Below, one piece after another: positions 1-5,540 of a stretch of 10,037 nucleotides of DNA (its first letter is position 1; each line of letters starts with the position of its first letter). The position numbers were made by a program, and so were the translations under genes. The notes below the pieces were generated by a model that ran no database searches, was not told the origin of the DNA, and saw nothing but the letters and a program-made list of their open reading frames with translations. Source of the stretch: Rhodocyclaceae bacterium (GTDB lineage: Bacteria; Pseudomonadota; Gammaproteobacteria; Burkholderiales; Rhodocyclaceae); assembly GCA_030682595.1 (NCBI GenBank), contig JAUXNZ010000081.1:1-10037 (forward strand), in the 5' to 3' direction.

Positions 1-871
1 TCTCGCCCCGCCGGAGAATGGCCGCCGGCGGCACGGTAAGCTTTTGCGCCGTGCCAACGACGAAATGCACCCGTGCCGCCATGCCCGGCACGATGCCGCG
101 CAGAGCTTCAGTATCGTCAGGCAAATACACCCGGGCAGTCGCCGTGTGGCTTTTTGCATCCACCGTCGGCAAGATCTCGATGCGGGCGCCGTCCAGCCAG
201 CGCCGACTTTCGGGAAACTCGATCCGCGCCGTCGTGGCGCGTTGCGCTTCCTTCAGTCTGAACTGGGGAATATTGGCGATGGCACGCAAGCCCCTGGGCT
301 CGAACAGCGTCACCAATGGCCGGCCGGGAGCGGCCAGTTCGCCCAACTCGGCATGGCGTTCGGCAACAATGCCGGCGATGGGTGCGGTCACGGCCGCATG
401 CGAAACCCCTGCGCCCGCCGCTGCCGCCTGGGCGCGCGCCGACTTGAGATCGGCCTCGGCTTTGTCGAGCGCGGCCTGGCTGACGAATTTTTGCTTGAAA
501 AGATCCTGGGTGCGCTGGAAATTCGCTTCGGCCTGCGCCAGTTGCGCGCGCGCGGCAGCGGCAGTTTCGCCAGCCTCGCGGGCGTCGATCCGCATCAGCA
601 GTTGCCCGGCGCGGACGCGCTGACCCGCCTCGACCAGCACCTCGACGATGCGGCCCGAAACCTGCGTCGCCACCGTGGCCTGCCGCGTCGCTTCGAGAAC
701 CGCCTCGGCGGGCAGGGTAAGCTGCACTGTACGCAGCTCGATGGTGCGCGTGGCTGCGGATTCTGCCAGGGCGGGGGTCAATGACGCCACGGCCAGGCAG
801 ACTACGGCGGCAGCCCGCACGGCCGAAAAGAATCGCCCGTTCTGGCTCGGGGTGTGGGGAGAGGTTTTCAT
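1..871 (-). CDS. Periplasmic adaptor subunit (HlyD/MFP family) of an RND-type efflux system, C-terminus cut by the window edge
   Basis: Translating the minus strand from ATG at 871 gives 290 codons without a stop to the left edge, so the 3' end is missing. Residues 1-36 look like a Sec signal peptide: basic start, hydrophobic AAAVVCLAVA, likely cleavage after PALA. Two halves of a lipoyl/biotinyl-type domain follow (about 65-95, with VSGRIVEVLVEAGQRVRAGQ, and about 160-186, with VTAPIAGIV), split by an Ala/Glu/Gln-rich coiled-coil hairpin (about 100-158). A beta-barrel region follows, with PTVDAKSHTATARV near 235-247 and GMAARV near 263-268. Family members of this kind bridge an inner-membrane pump to an outer-membrane channel. 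The pump gene would lie downstream, outside the window, and the substrate cannot be told. There is no clear Shine-Dalgarno sequence. It lies 40 bp behind cbiX on the same strand, so cotranscription is possible. Confidence 0.85.
   Translation of the reverse strand, partial: MKTSPHTPSQNGRFFSAVRAAAVVCLAVASLTPALAESAATRTIELRTVQLTLPAEAVLEATRQATVATQVSGRIVEVLVEAGQRVRAGQLLMRIDAREAGETAAAARAQLAQAEANFQRTQDLFKQKFVSQAALDKAEADLKSARAQAAAAGAGVSHAAVTAPIAGIVAERHAELGELAAPGRPLVTLFEPRGLRAIANIPQFRLKEAQRATTARIEFPESRRWLDGARIEILPTVDAKSHTATARVYLPDDTEALRGIVPGMAARVHFVVGTAQKLTVPPAAILRRGE
185..210 (-). repeat. Dispersed 26-bp repeat, copy A (inside the adaptor gene)
   Basis: Read on the minus strand, this 26-mer begins AAAGTCGGCGCTGGC and ends GGACGGCGCC. 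It differs from the copy at 2031-2056 (plus strand) at one position only. Here it is coding and reads as residues 221-229 of the adaptor (ESRRWLDGA). The similarity stops at both core ends. It lies opposite to the MFS copy relative to the direction of its gene. Confidence 0.6.
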
Positions 872-911
872 AGGTTATATAAGTAAGCTCTGATATACCC
901 TTTTCAAGGCC
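872..911 (-). promoter_or_regulatory. Short gap between cbiX and the adaptor gene, with a weak promoter-like stretch
   Basis: This 40-bp gap is AT-rich in an otherwise GC-rich window. On the minus strand it contains TTGAAA, then TATATC and TATATA. The spacing of TTGAAA to TATATA is about 20 nt, longer than the sigma70 optimum, and TATATA sits only a few bases before the ATG. A promoter is therefore possible but weakly supported, and readthrough from cbiX is equally likely. No terminator hairpin is visible. Confidence 0.25.
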
Positions 912-1274
912 TCACTCAGGCTGGATTGCATGCTCCGCCATCGCGTCGATCACGTTACCGACTTCGCCGACGCAGGCCGCCACCGTGATGCTGATGCCGG
1001 GGAAGCGCTCCAGCGCATTGGCAATCAGTTCCGGCAGATCCTTGAGCACATGTCGCCCCGGCGCGAAAAATATCGGCACCACCCTGATTTCATTCACCCC
1101 GCGCGCCGCCAGACACTCGATGCTGGTTTCCAGCGGCGGCTGGGTCAGTTCAAGAAAACCGATTTCCACCGGCACTTCCGGCTGCCGCGCCTCCACCACC
1201 GCGCGAATGCGCCGGAAGGGCTCGATGTATTCCGGATTGCGGGCGCCATGGCCAAACAGGATGATTCCCTTCAT
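912..1274 (-). CDS. cbiX: Short CbiX/SirB-type class II tetrapyrrole chelatase
   Basis: This 120-residue protein starts MKGIILFGHGARNPEY and has the family's two metal-site histidines: H9 in FGHGAR and H75 in IFFAPGRHVLKDLP. A single domain of about 120 residues is the size of the short form (CbiXS), which works as a homodimer and inserts cobalt (or iron, in SirB-like roles) into sirohydrochlorin. The sequence does not decide between cobalamin and siroheme use, and no other tetrapyrrole gene is in the window. The start is well supported: AAGGAG lies 5 nt before ATG, and the start overlaps the MFS stop as ATGA. That arrangement implies translational coupling to the MFS gene. Confidence 0.88.
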   Translation of the reverse strand: MKGIILFGHGARNPEYIEPFRRIRAVVEARQPEVPVEIGFLELTQPPLETSIECLAARGVNEIRVVPIFFAPGRHVLKDLPELIANALERFPGISITVAACVGEVGNVIDAMAEHAIQPE

Positions 1275-2659
1275 GCCTTCTCCTTGTCGAGTTCATTCCA
1301 AATGTTGCGACAGTGCGTTTCCTTGACCTTCCAGGCGGCGGCTGCACCACCCCAGGCGGCGCAGGCAATCAACAGCAGGCCCCAGCGATAATCCTCCGGC
1401 GCGTAAATCCGCACGCCATTCGCCACCAAACCCGTCCAGCGCTGATCCATGATCCAGCCGACCGCCGGCTGCAGCAAAGCTCCCATCAGAAAACCGCCCA
1501 TATTGGTCACCGAGGTCGACATGCCGGACAAGGCCGGCGGATTCACTTCCTTGGCACAAGCCCAACTGAGGGTGAAACTCGCCGTCATCAAGCCCATCAA
1601 GCCAAATAGAGTATAGGTAGCAACCAGCGGCAACGCCATGCCCGACAACCATACCAGCCAGATCGCTCCATATATATGCGAGCTGACGAGGATTACCGGC
1701 TTCCGGCGCCGTAGCCGGTCGGAAAGCATGCCGACGAGCAGGCAACCGACGGCGAAACCGGCGAAATAGAGCGATAAATGGGCGGTGGCGGTGGCGCGGC
1801 TCATGCCCAGGCCCTGAATGAGGAAGGGCGTCGCCCACAGGCCGCCAAAAGCGAAGAAGCTGCCGGACAGCCCCATGTTGACGAAGACCGTCGGCCAGGT
1901 GGCGCGGTTCTTCACCACCCGCAGCAGACCGGTCAATACGACTGTTCTATCAAAAGCCGGGGCTTCATCCGGCTTTCGGTGAAGGCTAACCGGCGCAAGC
2001 CGGTTAAGCGCGTCAGCGCGGCCGGAACCAAAAGTCGGCGCTGGCAGGACGGCGCCGCCCTTGGCCGACGGCCGGTCGCGCACCAAAATCCAGGCCAGTA
2101 TGCCGAGGGCAAGCGAAACAATTCCCACACCGACAAACACCCCCCGCCAGCCGGTCGCCTGCGCCAGCGCCGAGAGTGGCGCGCCGGCCAGCACCGATCC
2201 AAGATTGCCGATCAGCATCGACACCCCGACAACGGTGGCGAAACGCTGTTCCTCGAACCAGACGGCGATCAGCTTGAGCATGGCGATGAAAGTCACCGAC
2301 ACACCCAGCCCGATCAGGGTGCGGCCGACCAGCGCGGCATCGAGGCTGTCCGCCATGCCGAACAACAGGCTGCCGCCCCCGGCGACCATGCCGCCGAGCA
2401 ACAGAATGCGTCGCGGCCCCAGCGTATCGACCAGAATGCCGGTCGGCACCTGCATGATTGTGTAGACATAGAAGTAGGTGGCGGCCAGCACGCCGAGCGA
2501 AGCCGCCGAGGTCTGGAACGCCGCCGCCAGATCCTGGGCAATGCCGGCCGGCGCGAACCGCTGAAAGAAGGACAGCACATACGCCGCCACCACTACCGCC
2601 AGGATGATGAGACGGCGGCGTTTTTGCTCGGGCGAGAAGTCGGTCGGCGGTGCGGTCAT
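1271..2659 (-). CDS. Major facilitator superfamily transporter with an in-frame insertion in the central loop
   Basis: This is a 462-residue membrane protein with about twelve hydrophobic segments in two halves. A motif-A-like GILVDTLGPRRILLLG lies at about 74-89 after helix 2, and a second such loop (MLSDRLRRRKPV) appears in the second half, as expected for MFS. The transported compound cannot be told. I chose ATG at 2659 (MTAPPTDFSPEQKRRR) because the alternative ATG at 2701 adds a polar 14-residue leader and leaves only 7 bp to the divergent antiporter start. Neither start has a good Shine-Dalgarno. Residues of about 202-238, in the loop between the halves, are Pro/Arg/Ala-rich and look inserted, because they coincide with a palindromic repeat element in the DNA. 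Its stop overlaps cbiX by 4 bp, so the two are probably one operon; a shared pathway is inference only. Confidence 0.85.
   Translation of the reverse strand: MTAPPTDFSPEQKRRRLIILAVVVAAYVLSFFQRFAPAGIAQDLAAAFQTSAASLGVLAATYFYVYTIMQVPTGILVDTLGPRRILLLGGMVAGGGSLLFGMADSLDAALVGRTLIGLGVSVTFIAMLKLIAVWFEEQRFATVVGVSMLIGNLGSVLAGAPLSALAQATGWRGVFVGVGIVSLALGILAWILVRDRPSAKGGAVLPAPTFGSGRADALNRLAPVSLHRKPDEAPAFDRTVVLTGLLRVVKNRATWPTVFVNMGLSGSFFAFGGLWATPFLIQGLGMSRATATAHLSLYFAGFAVGCLLVGMLSDRLRRRKPVILVSSHIYGAIWLVWLSGMALPLVATYTLFGLMGLMTASFTLSWACAKEVNPPALSGMSTSVTNMGGFLMGALLQPAVGWIMDQRWTGLVANGVRIYAPEDYRWGLLLIACAAWGGAAAAWKVKETHCRNIWNELDKEKA
1280..1285 (-). promoter_or_regulatory. Ribosome binding site of cbiX, embedded in the MFS C-terminus
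   Basis: AAGGAG lies 5 nt before the cbiX ATG. The same bases encode part of the last MFS residues (DKEKA), so the upstream gene carries the signal for the downstream one. This fixes the cbiX start and supports coupled translation. Confidence 0.75.
1946..2056 (-). repeat. In-frame palindromic repeat insertion inside the MFS gene
   Basis: About 111 bp (37 codons, no stop) encode a Pro/Arg/Ala-rich stretch that begins LPAPTFGSGRAD. Hairpins are visible on the plus strand. One has AAAGCCGG at 1953-1960 and CCGGCTTT at 1969-1976, a perfect 8-bp stem with an 8-nt loop. A second has TAACCGGC at 1987-1994, a GCAA loop and GCCGGTTA at 1999-2006, a perfect 8-bp stem. A third small one has GCGC at 2008-2011 and 2016-2019. 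The dispersed 26-bp core forms one edge (2031-2056). The exact insertion limits are inferred from the protein, not from an empty-site comparison. Confidence 0.6.
2031..2056 (+). repeat. Dispersed 26-bp repeat, copy B (edge of the MFS insertion)
   Basis: This copy matches the one at 185-210 at 25 of 26 positions and the one at 7783-7808 at 24 of 26. With the latter it also shares the three bases before the core (CCA). On the MFS coding strand it reads GAVLPAPTF. Confidence 0.65.
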
Positions 2660-2708
2660 CGGCGGATTGTAATCAGTAACTTCGCGCCATACCGTTATCA
2701 TTCGACAT
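2660..2708. promoter_or_regulatory. Divergent control region between the MFS and antiporter genes
   Basis: This 49-bp stretch must hold at least part of the promoters for two divergent genes, unless these lie inside the opposing coding sequences. It is more AT-rich than its surroundings, with TTGTAA at 2667-2672 and TTATCATT nearer the antiporter start, but no pair with good sigma70 spacing. Neither gene has a clear Shine-Dalgarno here. If the MFS gene really starts at 2701, only 7 bp separate the two start codons. Confidence 0.35.
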
Positions 2709-4421
2709 ATGTATCAAACGCTGCTGCTGATCTTTGTGCTCTTGACCGCCGCCGTTATCGCTCTGACCGTGGCGCGACGCTTTCGCCTGCCGGCGATGCT
2801 GGCCTACCTGGTTGTCGGCATCGCGCTCGGGCCGCATGGACTCGCCGCCCTCAAGGGAGGCCACGATGTCGACGCCATTGCCGAGTTCGGCGTGGTATTC
2901 CTGATGTTTTCGATCGGGCTCGAATTCAGCCTGCAACGGCTGAAGTCCATGCGCCAGCTGGTATTCGGCTTTGGTTCCGCGCAGCTGGCCCTCACCGCTG
3001 GAGCGGTGATGCTGATCACCTGGTTCGGCTACGACCAGGGCTGGCGCAGCGGCTTGGTCGTCGGTCTGGCAGTAGCCATGTCCTCCACGGCCATCGTCGC
3101 CAAGATGCTCTCCGAACGTTTCGAACTGCATTCACGCTCGGGCCGCCAGACCATGGGTGTGCTGTTGTTTCAGGACATCGCCGTGGTGCCCTGCCTGATC
3201 CTGCTCCCGGCCCTGGCGCAGTCGGCCGATGAGCTGCCGCGCTCCCTGGCGATCGCCCTCGCACAGGCCATCGTGGTGCTTTCCATCCTGATCTGGGTTG
3301 GTCAGCGCTGGATTCGCCGCCTCTACGACACCGTGGCGCACCAACGCTCGGAAGAGCTGTTCGTGCTGGCCACGCTCTGGCTGGTCACCGGACTGGCCTA
3401 CGCCACCGGCTACGCCGGCCTGTCGCTGGCGCTGGGCGCCTTTGTCGGCGGCATGCTGATTTCCGAGACCATCTACCGTCACCAGGTCGAGGCCGACATC
3501 CGCCCCTTCCGCGACATCCTGCTCGGGCTGTTCTTCGTCACGGTCGGCATGATGCTCAACCTGGGCTTCGTTTTCGAGAATGCCCACCGCCTGCTACTCG
3601 CCGTGCTGCTCCTGGTCGCCGGCAAGGGCCTGGTGGTATTCCTCATCGCACTGACGGCGAAGAGTCCGCTCGACATCGCCCTGCGCACCTCGTCCCAACT
3701 GGCTCAGGCGGGCGAATTCGGCCTGGTGCTGATCGGTCTGGCCCGCGAGCTCAAGCTCGTAAGCGGCGACGTGTTCCAGCTCACGCTGGCGGCAATGCTG
3801 ATCTCGATGTTCATCGCCCCCTTTCTCATCGAGCGGACAGCGCGCCTTTCTGGCCAGATAGCCCACGGTAACTGGTCGCACAAGGCCAAGGCCATCCACG
3901 ATATCGCCGTCGCCGGCTTCGGCCTCGAAAATCACGTCATCATTTGCGGTTACGGCCGCACCGGCGGACGCATCGCCCATTTTCTCGCCGACGAACATAT
4001 CCCCTACCTCGCCATCGACGTCGATCCACAGCAGTTGAAGCGCGTGGTGCCGGGTGACGGCAAGCTGGTATTCGGCAGCGCCGACCGCACTGAAGTCCTG
4101 CTGGCGGCCGGCCTCGCCCGCGCCCGCGCACTGGTGGTGGCCTACCCGGACGTGCATTCGGCGGAACGCGTGGTGCGCAAGGTGCGGGAAAGCCGGCCCG
4201 ACATCCCCATTGTGGTGCGGGTGCCTGACGAAACCGGAGTGGCGCAGCTAAAGGCCGCCGGGGCGACCGAAGTCATTCCCGAGGTGCTGGAGGGCAGCTT
4301 GATGATCGCCGCCGAAACCCTCACCCAGGTCGGCGTCCCGATGGAACGCGCGCTGAATCATGTCCGCACCGCGCGCGTCGCGCGTTATGCCTCACTGCGT
4401 GAGTATTACAAGAAACAGTGA
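2709..4421 (+). CDS. KefB/KefC-like monovalent cation:proton antiporter (CPA2) with C-terminal NAD-binding RCK/TrkA-N domain
   Basis: This 570-residue inner-membrane protein has about 12-13 hydrophobic segments over residues 1-375. They include the CPA2 signature LLFQDIAVVP with D156 at the expected ion-binding place. Residues 256-286 (YRHQVEADIRPF, then LLGLFFVTVGM) resemble the regulatory loop and following helix of KefB/KefC rather than YbaL; in KefC this loop takes part in glutathione gating. A Rossmann domain begins near 408 with IICGYGRTGG (nucleotide-binding glycines at 414-419) and an acidic AIDVD at 435-439. No TrkA-C domain follows. The expected role is potassium/proton exchange under electrophile or pH stress. 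No KefF/KefG-type ancillary flavoprotein gene is adjacent, so glutathione control is inference. Length is slightly below the roughly 600-620 residues of E. coli KefB/C. ATG at 2709 has no strong Shine-Dalgarno. Confidence 0.85.
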   Translation: MYQTLLLIFVLLTAAVIALTVARRFRLPAMLAYLVVGIALGPHGLAALKGGHDVDAIAEFGVVFLMFSIGLEFSLQRLKSMRQLVFGFGSAQLALTAGAVMLITWFGYDQGWRSGLVVGLAVAMSSTAIVAKMLSERFELHSRSGRQTMGVLLFQDIAVVPCLILLPALAQSADELPRSLAIALAQAIVVLSILIWVGQRWIRRLYDTVAHQRSEELFVLATLWLVTGLAYATGYAGLSLALGAFVGGMLISETIYRHQVEADIRPFRDILLGLFFVTVGMMLNLGFVFENAHRLLLAVLLLVAGKGLVVFLIALTAKSPLDIALRTSSQLAQAGEFGLVLIGLARELKLVSGDVFQLTLAAMLISMFIAPFLIERTARLSGQIAHGNWSHKAKAIHDIAVAGFGLENHVIICGYGRTGGRIAHFLADEHIPYLAIDVDPQQLKRVVPGDGKLVFGSADRTEVLLAAGLARARALVVAYPDVHSAERVVRKVRESRPDIPIVVRVPDETGVAQLKAAGATEVIPEVLEGSLMIAAETLTQVGVPMERALNHVRTARVARYASLREYYKKQ

Positions 4422-4799
4422 TCAGGCCAGCAGGTGGTGCTGGTGTTGGCCCTTGACGACTTTGTCGTCGCGAAACCGGAAGTCCATGCAGCGGTTCCAC
4501 AGTTCGCTGGCGCGTCCCCGGACCAGGCGACCGGCCAGTTCGAGGATCTCCATCAACTCGGCGTGACCGCGACTACGCACGTCAGGGCTGACCGAGCGCT
4601 CGAAAAAAACGTCGTGATACAGACACTTCTGGGAGAACAGGGCCTCCAGGCCCTCACTCTCACTCAAGGTCATGACGACGAGGTCTTCCGCCTCGGGGTG
4701 CGCATGCTGCCACTGCTCTACCGTTTCGACGTCGGTATTGATAACCCAAGAGTACTTTTCGGGAGAACCAGGGCTGACGAAATTGATGCGGGCGTACAT
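4422..4799 (-). CDS. Uncharacterised 125-residue soluble protein downstream of lutC
   Basis: I do not recognise this family. The protein starts MYARINFVSPGSPEKYSW, has no signal peptide or membrane segment, is acidic in its first half, and has two cysteines (in SQKCLYHD and WNRCMDF). It ends in a basic, His-rich tail (KGQHQHHLLA). The start is strongly supported by GGAGG 7 nt before ATG, the best ribosome binding site in the window. The gene lies 78 bp behind lutC on the same strand with no evident terminator between, so it may be the last gene of the lactate operon or have its own promoter. Its stop codon directly abuts the stop of the convergent antiporter gene. A role in lactate metabolism would be guesswork. 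Confidence 0.7.
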   Translation of the reverse strand: MYARINFVSPGSPEKYSWVINTDVETVEQWQHAHPEAEDLVVMTLSESEGLEALFSQKCLYHDVFFERSVSPDVRSRGHAELMEILELAGRLVRGRASELWNRCMDFRFRDDKVVKGQHQHHLLA

Positions 4800-4806
4800 T
4801 TTGTTG

Positions 4807-4811
4807 CCTCC
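4807..4811 (-). promoter_or_regulatory. Strong ribosome binding site of the uncharacterised gene
   Basis: GGAGG with 7-nt spacing to ATG at 4799 fixes the start. It is the main evidence that this unrecognised frame is a real gene. The other genes here have weaker or no such signal, apart from cbiX. Confidence 0.7.
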
Positions 4812-4877
4812 GATGTATTGTTCTGGTTGCTGCTACAGGTGCAGTAACGCAGCTTCCCCACGCCGGGATGACAAGAA

Positions 4878-5540
4878 TTACGCCTCTTCGACAATCACCA
4901 GATGAACACGATACGGCCCATGCGCCCCGAGCACGATGGTCTGCTCGATATCGCCTGTCCTGGATGGCCCGGAAATGAAATTGACGGCACGCGGCAGGCT
5001 GCCCAGCTCGGTCCGGGCCAGGTTCCAAGCATCTTCCATGCCGGGCACGATGCGGCTCATCGGCACCAGCGCTATATGGGTCTCGGGCAGCAGACTCACC
5101 GTCGCGGGGTGATCGGGCGCTGAGCAGGCCATCAAGGTGCCGGTTTCGGCAATGGCGCAAAAGCAGCCGGTGATACCGACCAGATCGCTATCCACCGCCC
5201 CGCGCGGCGCGACTTCGATACCGGCGGCACGCCAATCCAGTCCGGCCAGGCTCGGCCAAATGACGACGCGTAGCGGCAAATTCATCCCGTCCAGGTAGCG
5301 GGCAACGGCGGCCGGCGCGTCGACCAACGTCGGCACGCTGTCGAGGGTGCTTGATTGTGCCAGCGATTTGTCGCGAAACCATGCCACCAGCGCCGACTTT
5401 TCCACCGGCACGGCAGGGCGCGGTCCTTGCGTACGTGCAGCGAGCGTTGCGTCGATGGCGGCCCGCGCCGGTGCGGCATTGGTTGCGTTGCGATCAAGGC
5501 GGGCACGCACGCGGCCGAGGATGTCTTCTCTACTGCTCAT
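4878..5540 (-). CDS. lutC: Lactate utilisation protein LutC (LldG), LUD domain
   Basis: This 220-residue soluble protein is the third subunit of the LutABC (LldEFG) L-lactate oxidation complex, which feeds pyruvate and the respiratory chain. The LUD-domain marks are GITGCFCAIAETGTL at 122-136, then FISGPSRTGDIEQTIVLGAHGP at 188-209, and a closing beta strand RVHLVIVEE. The N-terminus SSREDILGRVRARL is the usual helix. An upstream in-frame extension to 5618 exists, but ATG at 5540 fits the family, overlaps the lutB stop (ATGA, 5537-5540) and has AAGGGA about 9 nt upstream. Residues 47-51 (EKSAL) are encoded by a partial copy of the window's dispersed repeat. Confidence 0.9.
   Translation of the reverse strand: MSSREDILGRVRARLDRNATNAAPARAAIDATLAARTQGPRPAVPVEKSALVAWFRDKSLAQSSTLDSVPTLVDAPAAVARYLDGMNLPLRVVIWPSLAGLDWRAAGIEVAPRGAVDSDLVGITGCFCAIAETGTLMACSAPDHPATVSLLPETHIALVPMSRIVPGMEDAWNLARTELGSLPRAVNFISGPSRTGDIEQTIVLGAHGPYRVHLVIVEEA
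5387..5401 (-). repeat. Partial copy of the dispersed repeat (copy C, inside lutC)
   Basis: Fifteen bases, AAAAGTCGGCGCTGG on the minus strand, are identical to the start of copies B and D2; the match then breaks. It is coding here (EKSAL). It may be a remnant or a chance match and is the weakest of the sequence-identical copies. Confidence 0.35.

Noticed and set aside
1953..2006. Intrinsic terminator from the hairpins at 1953-2006
   Set aside because: The hairpins are inside the MFS coding sequence, in a readable frame, with no U-run on either strand. They fit a repeat element better.
1778..3232. Long plus-strand open frame of 484 codons spanning the MFS gene and the start of the antiporter gene
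   Set aside because: It is Arg/His/Gln-rich, lacks any recognisable fold, and overlaps two well-supported membrane protein genes in other frames. GC-rich DNA commonly leaves such shadows.
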